Shown here piece after piece: positions 34,252 to 47,549 of a stretch of 64,000 nt of DNA; the first letter of the stretch is position 1; each line of letters begins with the position of its first letter. A program made the position numbers and the translations under genes. Origin of the DNA: Annona cherimola (lineage: Eukaryota > Streptophyta > Magnoliopsida > Magnoliales > Annonaceae); the NCBI GenBank assembly GCA_030490835.1, contig CM059971.1:99390095-99454094 (forward strand). Reading direction: 5' to 3'. The notes beneath the pieces are model-generated. The model saw only the letters and a list, made by a program, of their open reading frames with translations. It made no database searches and was not told the DNA's origin.

Positions 34252-35654
34252 GTTCTTGTAGATTATAATTAAGACCTATAGATTGCAGTTCTTTATCCGA
34301 TTTCAATAAAATTCCTGTTTTTTGCAGTTGTTGAATATGGATTATAACAATTAGTATGGGATTGATTTGTAATATTCTTTCCGTTCTTTCATTGCAATTG
34401 TTCTTTGTAGCTTTTATAGATAGAGTAGTGAGCAGGTAGAAGATAATTTCTTCACTAGGAGTCCATTGTAATTCACGATTCTTTGGATAAATTTTGTGCA
34501 TTTTGCAAATGATTTTGGATATGATGGCTGGATCATATCAAAAATTGTCCACAAAAAAAGGGAAACAGAAAATAAAAAGAAATAAAAAGAAATCTCATAT
34601 CAGAAGCGTCCTTGTCATTATATGTACTCTGAACCCAAGCAGCCCAAGTTCAATGCATGAAAAGGAAGCCTTAGTATGCGATCTCTCGCACCCACCTTGT
34701 TGTCTACGTACACATAAGAACAAAGCAATGATACGGTCAATCTCTTCCTCCATGGATGCCACGTGATTACCCACGAACGATGGGCCCCTCACACGTGCCC
34801 AGGCCCATCATATTCTCCCATACCCTTCTTCTATATGTTCTCCACCTCCAGAAAACTCCAACAAATGAAACCTCAACAGCCCTTGGCAGCTCACCCAATC
34901 CGAACAACACAATGACTTGATGGGTGGGCCAAATCATTAACGCGTGCATGATGTATTGCATGATCTGAGTGAAATCCCAAGCTCAAGGATCCGGTAAGGG
35001 CACGCACAACAGCCAAATCAACAGGACAAGACCACGTACTTGCATACAACTGCGTCCGCTAAAACATTCGTAGACATTAATTGCATGTTTGCATGATTGA
35101 TTGAAGGGCCATACTTCAAATGGCTACATACAGTTCGCATTGAATGAATGGTTCCACTGCTCTGAGTTGTTTGTCCTTGGAAGGGCTAAATTCCAGGGCT
35201 CACTCGATATTATTCATGTCAATGAGGATTTTATGGGTCAGAAGTCATTATTTGAGAACAAGACGCTGTGATCGTCCATGATTGTACGAAAAGTACATGT
35301 GGGATGGGCCAGGAATTTCTAACAACTGCTGATATTTTCTAGCCATGCTCCGTGGGAAGAGATTGTCCACTAGTTGGACAGCTTAGATTCTTTGCAAATT
35401 CGTGCAATCAATGCCTAGTTTTGTACTATGAATTTGTGGACTTTGATTCATGTGCCACATTCAAGTCATTGAGTTAAATGCATGCAATATGTGCATCCCC
35501 GGCCGGCGGGAACTGTGGAATTGCATAATGCCCACAGAATGTATGGATGGGCGCATGTGATCGTTATATAATAAGGAGAAGAGGTGGATCTGTTGGGAAG
35601 AATTGTGATGTAGAAATGAGATAAACATATATAATAATGTATATTAAAAGTAAG

Positions 35655-36115
35655 AAAATTTTTACATATATTCACCAATTTTATCCTTAATTTCACATAT
35701 ACTTGTGAACTTTCAAAAATTTTAAATATACATATATTTTTTATTTTACCTAAAATTTTACTTATATCTACACCAATAAAAATTTATTAAAATCCTATAA
35801 TGAAATGATGCGATGAACGTACTCGAGCCCTAATATAAATTAAAATTAGTTTGTTCAAAGTTAAAAATTCACATTTAAATGACATGTAATTTCATGGTTT
35901 AAAAATAATAAAAATTTGTTGGAGTGTGAATTTTTATGTATAAAATTATAATTAAGAATAGGAATATTTGTCATTTCATAGGGGTTAAAAGTGATTTAAT
36001 GAATCCTTAACAACATGGATATAAATAAAATTTTAGACAAAAATATATAAGTATATTTGAAAATTTTAAAAGTCCATTCATTTAAGTAAAATCATATATA
36101 AATTTGTGAGTATAT
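35655..36115. mobile_element. 480-bp long-TIR MITE family, diverged copy
   Basis: Shares CCAATTTTATCCTTAATTTC and the central TTTGTCATTTCATAGGGGTT with the copies at 27911 and 40607. The ends are eroded and no target duplication was seen. Confidence 0.55.
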
Positions 36116-37415
36116 ATTAAAAAGTTATCTTGAGAATGGGAAAAACATCCCATACAAGTCACATTGAAGGATCTGGACCCTTTAGAACACTTATGTTGGA
36201 ATTTTTTCATACTGATTTATGGCCCTCTTTTAGTTATTATGACGTTTACATACCACGAGATTCCTTTTATTATTATTTCGAATATTTTATCAAAATATTT
36301 TATCTCTTTTATTTTCATTACTATTCTTTATTTCAACCAATATTGCTTTTGATTTATTTGTACAATTTTTCCTCTTTTTTTTCCTTTTTACAAATTCATT
36401 TCTGATTTCTATTGTTTTTCTCTAGCAATTTATAATTTATAAGCATACCGACATAGCAATTTTCAATTCAGGAATCAAGATCAAGCGCAAAAATTGGGAG
36501 CTATTGACTAAAGCATGATTAATTACTAATTAGGCGACCAGAGAATGTCAAAAAATTTGTCGGACTGAGCTAGCATTTTTGTTTTGACCGACCTTTCTGT
36601 ACATGGTAATTAATTCAGTGCTTATTACATATGTACCCTTTTTCATCCTGGGTTAATAATGAGAACACGGGAAAGGAAAGAAAAAAAGAAAGACTGTCAT
36701 AACATAAAAGAAAAACTAAAGAATCGATCGGAAAATTTTTAAAAATATTTAGCGATATATTAAAAAATAAAGTGACAAGGAACACAATAAATAGATATTT
36801 AAAATAAAAAATAAAATTATGATTAAAATGATCAATAATAATATATAATGATTGAGATAGATCAAGCCGAATAATATCACAAATAAATCATGGCAATTAA
36901 AAAAGAAGTTAAGCACCCTTCTAGTTGCCAAATATCAAGGCGGCAAGATTATAAATTACTCTAGTGTTCTAAGCGGATTTCTGTCTCGGGAGCTACATGC
37001 AATTCCATTTGGTGCATAGCCATACACAGATTATTATCAAAAAAGATAAACAGAAGGGACACTTTCCATCAGCTGAATCAAGAGATTTCATATATTTTTT
37101 GATATTATTATCAAATACAATAAACAATAAGAGTAGCACAGTACGTTATCTTTCCCCCTTACGGGGTACTTGAATTGCTTGAAACATACTTATCACTCAT
37201 ATTTGCAACATATATTAGAAAGAAAGTCCGGCAGGAACAGCCTAAAAACATGCAGCTCCTTGGGAATTCCTTCAGCCTATATATGTATAAGAACACTACT
37301 GAAAATCCGAAAAAAAAAAAAAACAATCAATTGAATCGGAATTGTCAGTAATCTCTAAAATAAACTCGTAATTAACAAATACTCAGTAATTAACCCGACT
37401 AATTAAGGGGCCCGT

Positions 37416-38117
37416 TCAGCAAAAGCTCCACAGCCGAATGTCCCCCTCTTCATCGCATTCCTCCATCGTCGCCGAGGACCCAAAAACGTTGCACGTATTG
37501 ATCACGTCATCTGCGTAGTAGTACTTAGGCAACTGCAGGAACTCATCGAAGTCGATCCAAGGATCGACGGGGCACGGCGGGGGTTGCTCAATCCCACACG
37601 TAGTGTAGTCGGACGCGCACGGTGTGGTGATCTCGTGATCATGGGTATCCCACGAGGACGATGGAGAAGACAGAGAAGGCGAGGATGATGGGGGAGGCGG
37701 CGCTGGAGTCGTCGGTGGCGACAATGGGGAGGTGGCGGCCGTGGGAGCTGCATTGGCAGCTGCTGCAGCTACTCTTTGGATGGACTTGGGAGACAGGAGG
37801 GTCGTTGGGAAGTAGCTTGTGGAGGAGACGGGGAAATTAAGCTTGGCTGAAGAGCCCTTGAGGCAGAGGAGTGCAGCATCGTAGGCCCTCGCAGCTGCCT
37901 CGGGTGTTGAATAAGATCCCAACCAGATCCTTGTCTTTTGGTTAGGTGCTCTTATCTCGGACACCCAAGAGCCCCAGCTCCTCATCCTCACTCCCTTGTA
38001 TTGCTTCTTCCTGCAGGCAGTGGGCTTTGGTGCATTTGCTGATTGCTCACTGTCCGCACCACCCATTGACCTTGGTGAAGTAGGAATACGCCTCTGGCTG
38101 GTGTTATTCTTCCCCAT
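37416..38117 (-). CDS. DREB-type AP2/ERF transcription factor (ERF012-like)
   Basis: An intact single-exon gene of 233 codons. One AP2 domain (about residues 39-96) reads [20 protein letters not shown] then [20 protein letters not shown] and [14 protein letters not shown]. Trp residues and the WVSEIR strand contacting DNA are intact. The following [16 protein letters not shown] block and the C-terminal IRLWSFC are hallmarks of the ERF group II (DREB A-5) members ERF011-ERF013. A basic stretch CRKK precedes the domain. It should bind DRE/GCC-type elements in the nucleus. The middle is Ala/Pro/Ser-rich. The start is supported by a TATA box 116 bases upstream. Whether it activates or represses is not decidable here, since no clear EAR motif is seen. 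Confidence 0.95.
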   Translation of the reverse strand: MGKNNTSQRRIPTSPRSMGGADSEQSANAPKPTACRKKQYKGVRMRSWGSWVSEIRAPNQKTRIWLGSYSTPEAAARAYDAALLCLKGSSAKLNFPVSSTSYFPTTLLSPKSIQRVAAAAANAAPTAATSPLSPPTTPAPPPPSSSPSLSSPSSSWDTHDHEITTPCASDYTTCGIEQPPPCPVDPWIDFDEFLQLPKYYYADDVINTCNVFGSSATMEECDEEGDIRLWSFC

Positions 38118-38232
38118 TATCAGGTATGGATTGATGGGTTGAGTGGTGGCTGTGATCGATTCCTTTCTTCCCTTTCTCTAGCTGCTTCTTGTTGCTAGAG
38201 TGTGAGGAGAAGAAGCCGGGGGCTCGGAGAGG

Positions 38233-38240
38233 TATTTATA
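38233..38240 (-). promoter_or_regulatory. TATA box of the ERF gene
   Basis: TATAAATA on the minus strand, 116 bases before the ATG. It predicts initiation near 38205 and a leader of about 90 bases. Confidence 0.7.
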
Positions 38241-39566
38241 ACGCTTGTTTTGAGTTCCATCCACCTCAGTCCAAGGCAAAATTCAACCCTGAAATTGAGG
38301 ATTTTGGGGTTTCTTTTTAAAATGTTTATATTTGAATTGGATGACAGATAGATTGTTCGACAGCCCCCTGTTTCAACGAACTACACACGTTTCACTGAGA
38401 CCTTTTCAAAGTGTATTCGAGGTGTAGTAACTACTTGAAGTAAGGCATGATATACTGATGATCTATGAGTCTATATTCTGGTTTTAGGTCGATCCACACC
38501 GTCCACAAGATAAACTCATTTATATATCGCGGGATGCTCACAAAAAAGAAAACTGATCGGATCGCCCACTTCATGCATAGCCGCATAAGCCATAGATTCC
38601 AATTCTTACATGGTAATTGAAGTACAGGTCGACTAAAGACTGTCAGTGACTAACAACCCAGGTTTGAACTTGTGTCTAAATTACTGTTCAACTAGTTCAC
38701 CAGCATGGTTAAACCGAATTGATCGATTTAAAAATATTTCAAATTTCGAACCATAAATCTTCGCCTCAATAATAAATATTTATTAACAGATTATATCATT
38801 GGACATTCGTTTTTAATGAATTAATAAGAAACATTTTTAAAGTAGTTATTTACGTATATCAAATCTTTAATAAATTAATAATAAATGAAAATTTAAAAAT
38901 AGTTTTACTATATATTAAATCCAACAAGATTGAGGCTTTCTTTGATCCTGCCAGAGCTTATTGGCTCACCATTGATAAGTAGCCTAAACCTCTAAATTAA
39001 AATAAGTTAAAGTTGTGATGGGTTAAGGGTGAGAAAAAGTTGTATGAAAATTTTAAAATGGGTTAGTTATTATATACTTCCCAATGAAAAAACTATTTTT
39101 TTAAAATAAAACTTTCATCTCATTCTCATCCTATTTTAATCATAATCAAGCCCCAAAATGTTGAGTCATTAACAATGAAACTGGGTTCATGCTAATTCTA
39201 GAATTTATGTAGTGCACGCCTATAAGCATTAAGCACCCTCAAAAGTTGTTTAGAGCTTATCTATCAATATGGGCACATAAGTCCTGTTAATTGTAACATT
39301 ATACTATTAAAAATAAAGTATTCTGTAATGATTCTAATTTTCAGAAATCAAGTCATAAACACTAAAAATAACCATAATCAAGCAAGGCCTAAAATAAGTC
39401 GATTCACGGTAGAGCTTAAACGGTTGGTCCAGTCCGATTTTAATGATAGTTTTTAAAAAGAAAAAATCTGAATTCTGCTTGTATGTGTCTTTAGTATGAT
39501 TGAAATCTGGTGCATAACGCATGTGAATTTTTCTTTTTTTGTTTTCATATAGACACACACACACGA

Positions 39567-39915
39567 GAGTTATTCCGGTGCAGTGACTGCAGTGCAGTTG
39601 CCCAAAAAATAGGTCCCACGTATATTAAAATGAAATAAAACTTTATACAATCATTTATCCATATATAAATCATACTTTAGGTGGTTTAGATGTTGAAAAA
39701 ACCACTTTTAAGTTGTTATTTACATCAAACTATTTTATTACGTTGAATTTGTACAATTTTCAGATAGGACCCATATACATATATGATTGAGATAAAAATT
39801 AGTATGGTAATAGAATACATTATTCTAAATACAATGGATGGAGCAGATTATGATTTGATTATGAATTGATGATCATATGGGGCCCATTTCAGCAATGCTG
39901 CACCAGAAATTCCAG
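39567..39915. mobile_element. Candidate MITE with GGTGCAG ends
   Basis: The left side has TTATTCCGGTGCAGTGACTG and the right side has, in reverse complement, GAATTTCTGGTGCAGCATTG. The shared TTCNGGTGCAG is inverted across about 350 bases of A+T-rich DNA. The ends are short and no duplication was identified, so confidence is limited. Confidence 0.4.
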
Positions 39916-39939
39916 TGCAGCATACTGCACATGAATATT

Positions 39940-40052
39940 CTTATATACACATATATATAGATATGTATATATATGTATATATATATACATATACATACAT
40001 ATATACATACATATACATATACATACATATATGTATATGTATATGTACATAC
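39940..40052. repeat. TATACA/TATATG microsatellite
   Basis: Simple alternating purine-pyrimidine repeats (ATACATATACATACATAT) over about 110 bases. The open frames they create are not genes. Confidence 0.9.
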
Positions 40053-40598
40053 AGCGTCACCATGGCTTTCCGACACACTTCTCACAGTTACCATATAAAT
40101 CTCTCTACTGAACGAAACCAGCTTCAAAAACTCTTAATCAGTTGCAAAGATATCAGTTGAACCTGGACGAGTTTTAAGTATATTCAATGGAAGATTTCCC
40201 CGACCATAACATCCATACACTATTACACGGTTACAAATGTTGTAAGAGTTAGACAGTCTCAAACCATCTGATCTCTACAGACAAGCAAGCAATGGACGAA
40301 CAAGATCACTCCCTACGAGGACGAGCACTGAAACCGCGTGTTGGGGATCGCTAGCTGGTATTAATATTTTCAGACAATTCAGGCAATCTGGTTCGTCGGT
40401 TCTGACATCTGGTGAGTCGAATTAAAGGTCGGCAGGTGAAAGGTGAGTCGATTCTGAAGCCATCTGTTCATCTCCGACATTGACCATATTTCCTTTTACG
40501 CATCTTTCTACTGTTAAAATTGCCCGGCTCTTTCCATCAATAAATAAATAAATAAAATTTGCCCGGCTCTTAATATACATAGTTGCATCCAAGGATTA

Positions 40599-41092
40599 AT
40601 TGATTTAGGGTGAATTTCATATATATCTACGAATCTTACTCTTAGTTTTACTTATATCTGTGAATTTTTAAAAATATTTCTCATGTTTATAAATTTTCAT
40701 CTTAATTTCACCTATACCCACGCTGTTAGGAATCCATTAAAGAAGTTGTTAACTTTTGATAAATGACGAATATGCTCATTCCTAATTATAATTTTATAGC
40801 AAAAAATTCATATTATAATAAATTTTTAGTAATTCTACAACTATAAAATTATATATTATTTGAATATGAATTTTTAATTTTAAGAAAAACAACTTTCAAT
40901 TATATTAAAGCTTGGACATATTCGTTATTTTATAATGAGGCTAATGACTCATTTAACGGATCCTTAATGACGTTAGTATAAGTGAAATTATGACGAAAAT
41001 TCGTGGGTATGAAATTTTTTTAAAAAAATTTATGGGTATTAGTGGAATTATGGGTAAAAATCATGGGTATTGTGGAATTTTCCCATTGATTT
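40599..41092. mobile_element. 480-bp long-TIR MITE with 8-bp duplications, copy 2
   Basis: The element runs 40607-41084, flanked by ATTGATTT at 40599-40606 and 41085-41092. The left end is AGGGTGAATTTC and the right end, in reverse complement, GGGAAAATTCC. The interior shares CATTCCTAATTATAATTTTA and ACTCATTTAACGGATCC with copy 1 at 27911. Confidence 0.85.
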
Positions 41093-41890
41093 ATTATTAT
41101 TTTTGGTTACTTTTAAATATACCTACTATATTTGTCTTTAACTATAAATATATCCACTAAATTTTAAAATTTTTAAATATAATTATTAAGTATGAATGAA
41201 ATTTCATTTATACGCATTCCACCAAACATGATTAAAAATCACCATTAGCTATCATAAAAAATGGGTAAAAATCTTTCTTATAATTGATAATAATAACCTT
41301 TCAACTCAAGTAGATGTCGGATGACATGATAGAAATAAATCCAACTCTAAAAAAAACTAAACAGAATAAATTTTGATGATTTGAATATGACAGCATTGAC
41401 AATGAATAGTGGGTAAATAATAATATTTTTAGGATTTTAAAATTAGTAAAAGTTACTCACTACCAAATTGGTTATATTTGAAATTAATATGATACTTAGT
41501 GGGTTTATATTAAAGTTTTCAAATTTAATGAATATATTTATAATTAAAGACAAATGAAGTGGATAAATTTGAAACCAACACTTATTTCTTTGGCATTAGT
41601 TCTTTTTAGAAAGGAAAAAACACATATACTTGGCATTCCATCCATGTAGATGTGAAAGACTTTTATTTCCTTTATGATGTAGTAGTTCTGAAAGACTTGA
41701 TGACCCGCATATGTGGTACGTTCGACATGGTGCGTGCGCGGATTTTAACAACGTGTGTTTCAGCATCATCACGTGGACGCGGAAGACTTTGCGGTGTTCC
41801 ATTGCATGGCATGCGTCTTCTAGAATTGTGAGCTGCATTTCCGTCCGCTCCATTGCTGGATGAGAGACCGCATCAACGTCCTGGATATGA

Positions 41891-42592
41891 TTATGATCTA
41901 GGGGTGTAAATCCGGTCGGGTCGACTCGGGTTTGGACAAATATAACCCTAACTCACCTTGTAAAATCCCAATCTAACCCTACTTTCAACCCTATTTTTCA
42001 CACATTAACCCAACCCTATTTCAACCCACCTCAAATCGGTTCGATTCGGGTTAGAAATCGGGCTAATAAATTACACATATTATCAATGCTAGTTAAGCTT
42101 TCGTTCGCACAAATTTCTAAAATAACAAAAGTAATGATAATTATAAAAACAATAAGGGGCTCGAATGGAAAGCAAATAAAATGAAATCTTTCGTTTCTAA
42201 AAACTTATTTCTGATTTTTAACACATACATACATTTTTTCCTTGCTCAATGGAATATAATTTGCAAAAATAAGAGTATAGGATACAAGGTAGGAATTTTT
42301 TTAAAAAAAGTCAATATTAGCAAGCAAATACTACAAAAGGATACATTTTTTGGTAACTTTTATTAGCATCCAAAAATTTATTATTAACAAGAAAAATGCA
42401 TATGCAAAAATCGGGTCGGGTCGGGTCGACCGACCCCCAACCCAGCTCAAACCGTTTTTTAAAATCGGGTCGGGTTGAACCTGATTTTCAAAAACCGATT
42501 TTTCAAAACATCAACCCAACCATGATATAAATCGGTTCGGGTTGATGCGGGTTCGGGTTGAACCCGACCCTATTTACACCGCTATTATGATC
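41891..42592. mobile_element. hAT-like non-autonomous element with 8-bp duplication
   Basis: An element of 686 bases (41899-42584) begins TAGGGGTGTAAAT and ends ATTTACACCGCTA, inverted repeats with one mismatch in 13. It is flanked by TTATGATC at 41891-41898 and 42585-42592. Subterminal GGGTCGGGTCG/GACCCGACC repeats are numerous. Eight-base duplications and short TIRs fit the hAT superfamily. There is no transposase. Confidence 0.92.
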
Positions 42593-45500
42593 ACACCCAT
42601 TCACCTCTTAATTTCCCCCCAAACGAGCTCAAAACGCCCCTGTGGAAACTCATCTGTATACGGATTCAGATGCTAATTAATACAGCCAACGGATTTTCCA
42701 TCTCTTTTAAGTGGCCAGATGTACATGAGCTATCAGCGATAAATATTGTTTGTTTCTAATAGCAATACTCATCAAAATCATTTGCTAGCTCTTGAAGATA
42801 ATTATTAGCCCGGTGCAACTATTAACCATCCATCATTTGAAGTATCACGTGATTGACGTCCTTGCACGCGTGCTTAATTTCTAGACAGGCTAAAAATACA
42901 ATCATCGTCATCATGGCATAGAGTGGTCCACAATGGAATTCAATATATCCTTTTGATGAATTGATTGCACGAAGAATGGTCTAATATATAGGAGTGGAAC
43001 TTCTGGAGTTATGGATTTGGATTATTTATTTCTTTTGCGTACGAATTTAATTTGATTAATGAGCTGGGGTTTTGTTTATAATCACGAATATCTAATTGAA
43101 AAGACAGGTGATCGGAAATAAAGAGAAAAGAAACCTGGGATACTGCAAGGCAGCTTCCGAAGAGACACCGAAAGGAACTTGCATAAGCACACCAAACCAG
43201 TCTAGCTGTTGCTCGACTGTCTTGCAAAGTTAAAAACGCGTTGCAAGTTTGCAACTATCAATGGCTGTTAAATCATATAATAAAAAGTGCCCAACCATAT
43301 CTCAACCTCCGTAGCTTGACTTAGCATGATTTCCAAAGGTGCCTTTTTCTATTGCACATCATGTCACATGACGTGATATATTCTAAAACCCGTCGTCCTT
43401 TGTTATTTTATCACATTTACTTCCGGAACACTCAAATGGGATTCCCTCGCGCTTAGTAGTAGCCACAAAACCATCTGTCCAGATGGAACGGCCTCGACTG
43501 TTTGGGACCCATCACATGAACTGGGGATAATCTGGGTTTCAAATGGTACCCAATAACCATTTAGTCTCTTCTATAGATAATCCCCTTAATTAATTAACTA
43601 TTCCTGTTGGTTCCTTCCTGATCCTTTTTGTATTTGCTACACGTGGATGCTGTTTTCACTTGTCCTCCACTAGCGAAGTAGGGAATCAGATGAATCAGAG
43701 CTGATTATCAAACAATCCAAGAAATCAAAATTTATGTCTAGAAAGTGGGAACCATGATGATATATTATGAGATGGGTACGGCCAAGTAATGCTTGAATAT
43801 TTTCAAAGCCGTCTGGTTTTTCTTGGTCATTTCGCGACTGCTACATTTCCGTTTCTCGATGAAGGAATTCGTGGCCTAAGTTTTAATATTAGTACTTTTT
43901 TCTGAAAGAATTTAATTTTACATTGGTCAGCCTCAAGCCCTAACGATCCCAGATCTTCTCTTCCCTTTTTAATCGATTAAGATTTTACCTATCGTATGTG
44001 TTCCACGTACTTCTTGCTTTATCCATTTATCGAAATCAATTATTACTATAACAACAGAAGTTATTATATGTAGCTATCTATAAAGATAAATTTCAATTTA
44101 TTTACATTTGATTATAAGCGGCTAACTTCCATTATTACTCGTAACAACATAAATATCATTAATATGAAAATTAGTCATATTTAATCGCATCCGTCACTCT
44201 TAGTCAATCAAGTATTTGCGACAAAATTAATGTATACATACCCAATTTAAATTTATGTTCAGCCGAAAAGACAAATACATTTATTGACATTTGTTGCAAT
44301 TTATCTTGGGTCCTTAACACATAGTTATTGTTGTTGTTACAGGGGACAAACAAATATACATTCAAAATAATATTTGTTCGTGCATATACCCCAGCAAGAA
44401 ATTGACACAGCATATGACTTTTGCCTCTCTTTTTTTCCCCTCAAATTTAGAAAACCGCTATTATTTCCTCCTCTTTTTTCACACGTTTTACCGTTATCAA
44501 ACACGCCCAAACATGGAAATTGACTTTGTTGGTTCGTTCGTTATTTAATCGAAATTAGTTCACAAGGATATCTTAGTACCAGAGCAAGTCTTGCAACTTA
44601 CAGCATTGGGATCTCAACTCATAAAATTATCGTCTTCTCCATCACATGCTTGCAAGGTTTCGATTAACATTTCTTGGGTTTATTGCTTGGACATAAAATT
44701 GGACGTTGTTTAATTAGCCGTCATTCCCTTTTACAAGTATACATATTTCGAAATTGAAAATGATAATTTACAAACTATTGATAATAACTCCGACCACTTT
44801 TAAGTTTCTTATGTCATTAAACCGTTTTTTTCACTTTTCTCAATCTCCTTGATACTGTTTTGGTTGACTTACCGGTACAGAGCCACGTTTCGAACACGTT
44901 GGAAAGACAGATTATTAACAGCTTGCAACTAGAGGAGTGTCGTCAAACCGTACTCCCCAGTCCTTCCCTTCACATGCAACGCCAGCCGTACAAGGAATCT
45001 CTCACTCGCGATAAGATAATTAACTAGGTACAGTCTTTCAAACTCAAATACGCAGGTGTTATATAGGACTAGTTCGCATGCATCATTCTCGCGGCCCATT
45101 CCCATTTTCATGACCATTTGGCTCGCGTAACTCCTCCGCGTAATCATCCAAATTCATCCACGGTGCATACATGCATTTGCCAGCTCACCAGTGTAGCAAT
45201 GACGACACGCTACGACTTCCAGAGCAACGATAGCATCATGAGTGGCCAATGGCTCGAAAGTGGACGAATTAGATTATTTGGGTAATGATCGAGTGGCCCA
45301 CCCCTCCTGGCTACATCCAACCAAATCTTTTATAGCTACGGACGGAAGAACAAGTTCCAAGGAACCTACAGGTCCGTACAGGACGCATCCATAAAGAATT
45401 GGAGGAGGAGGAGATACTCTCAAAAAAAAAGAGGGTCGGCCAAGGGAGCGTGCTGGTTGGACAATGCGTCCATGAATTCCGAAAACGATTCTTAAAAATA

Positions 45501-47549
45501 TTGGGAGGGAGGATGGGCGAAGGTGCGTGGAGGTGTGCTGGGGTTTGAAGAGGCAAACGCCATGTGGGGGAGGCTATCAAAGGAACTGGATCTCAATATT
45601 CTAAGTAGCATTATAGTATTGAGAGAGTGATTACATGGGCGATGTAGGGGCGTGATACGTATTTCTGCATGTGGGTTCATCGAACTTACTACATCACATG
45701 ATGGCTTGAAAAAGAAGTTTTTTTTTTTTCTGGAAAAAAAAAAAAAAAATTTGCTGTGAGCCATGCTGCTATCCGACGTTGGGAATGCACCTTCCTTGAA
45801 TCTTCATCCCTCTACGGATTTCATTGCCGCGTTTTCTCGCAACCGCCATATCCCTTTCGTCTGGTGGCCCATGGGCCCGCCTGCCGCTCTCGTCTCCTGT
45901 TTATTAGTGTATTGGTTACATGCCCCGCCATTCAATGGCCGTACGTATTATTTTCTGCGAGGGTTGGGCTGTGGATAATAAGCATGCTTCAGGCCAAGGG
46001 GTTGGAATGGGACCCACTCGCCCACCCTACGGATGCAGCGCTTCAGGGGAACAGACAGATGCTTGCTGGGCCTGGGGGCACGTGGGTCTTCGTATTTTAA
46101 AACCTCATTTTTTTCCATTTTATGCGGCGGTTTTTCAGTTTTTGCATGTCAAGTTTTTTTTCTCACATTTAAGATAGGATGAGAAAAGAATTAGTATATA
46201 AATGAAAATTTTCATTTTTAATTTTTTTTTATTTTTAAAAAATTAACAACTTACTTTTTCATTTCTAATATAGATTTTTTAAAAATTTTAATGTACATTT
46301 TTTAAATTCTAATTCACAATCACACTTTTTTTCATCTTTATTCTCATGTATTTCAATACATAAAAAGTACTATATTTCTATTTTCAGCACATTTGTACGA
46401 AAGGAAGTCACAAAGTGACAAAATGAATATATTTAAAGAGAATAATAATTATATGATACGATAAGAATAGGTTAGAGAATAAATAAAGCAGTTGAGTGAA
46501 AAAAAAATTAAAATATAAAAATAAAATGAAAAAAATAGTTAAGTTATTGAGATATTAAATTATGTTATAAAAAATGTAAAACAATAAAGTGAGAAAGTGG
46601 TTTCATGCTTATGTAATTTACCAATGCGCACTAAAACACTTCAACTATAGATTTTAAGGGTATTGGATAACTAGCTCGAGGCTAAGGCCTTTTCCGCAAC
46701 TTCTCCAGCCTAAGGATTTTTTGCATTTTAAACTTTATAGTTTTGTCTATTTGCATTTTAAACCCTAAAAACTTTAGTTTATTTGCATTTTAAACCCTAC
46801 CCCATAGCCACATGAAAAATCATCATTATTCCATGCAAAATAATGAAAATACCTTCTAATATTTTAAAAAATAAATATTTTCGATATTTTAAACTTGACT
46901 ATTAGGCTTTCTTTATTTTATTATTAGAGGCTTTAATAACATTTTCACCTTTGATACAAATTTAAGTATTTTAAAAAAAATATATTAGAGGATATTTACA
47001 TTATTTTGCATGAATTAATAATAGTTTTTAATGTCATTATGAGTTAAGGTTTAAGATGCAAAGGAACCAAAATTTCGGAGTTTAAAATACAAACGGCCAA
47101 ACTTCGAGATTTAAAATACAAATTGGAAAGTTAGAAATTTTAAAATGTAAAATATCCCAACGTTGCATTATTACTCGTTTTACCATCAAATTTAACTTCT
47201 GTTAGGAATTCCACAGCGATTGTTGCAAAGCCCGCGCATTGCAACCCAAAATTAAGACTTACACATGAAAAATGTAGTTTCGAAAATATAAGCAGGCAAT
47301 TGATTAGTTAATGCAAGTAGCCTAAAGTAAATCCAATATATTTATCAAAATTTTTTTAACAGTTATGTGTTGGATCCGCCAGGTCGATGGACGGACTAGA
47401 TTGGGCACGGGTGGCGCCCTCGGGCTCGATTGTCCAGCGCTCGTTCCGTGGCGCGCGATTCCCCCCAGAACTTTTTTGCCCATTACGACAGCTGGAGATG
47501 AGCAGAGCAGGGGCTGCCGTTGCCCGTAGCCGGAGAAACGAGGGGCAAT

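Larger units (their letters stand above)
31810..37415. other. A+T-rich intergenic region with MITEs
   Basis: Between the solo LTR and the 3' end of the ERF gene. Recognisable content is MITE DNA at 32362-32675, 33895-34251 and 35655-36115. The 34600-35560 part is richer in G+C and contains G-box-like CACGTG sites, but no gene was recognised. All reading frames are short and lack known domains. Confidence 0.5.
38241..47549. other. Long intergenic region
   Basis: About 9.3 kb between the ERF promoter and the rhomboid gene. It contains a candidate MITE (39567-39915), a TATACA microsatellite (39940-40052), a 480-bp MITE (40607-41084) and a hAT-like MITE (41899-42584). A G+C-richer stretch at 44900-46100 has no recognisable protein. 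The rest is A+T-rich with short random frames only. Confidence 0.5.

Noticed and set aside
39873..40160. Tyr/Ile-rich frames on both strands
   Set aside because: They are translations of the TATACA microsatellite.
42000..42570. tRNA B-box-like GGTTCGATTC and GGTTCGGGTT
   Set aside because: They belong to the GGGTCGG repeats of the hAT-like MITE. No A box or cloverleaf can be formed.
45311..46177. Several overlapping frames of 70-114 codons
   Set aside because: No frame has a recognisable domain, and both strands and several frames are open together, as expected from base composition.
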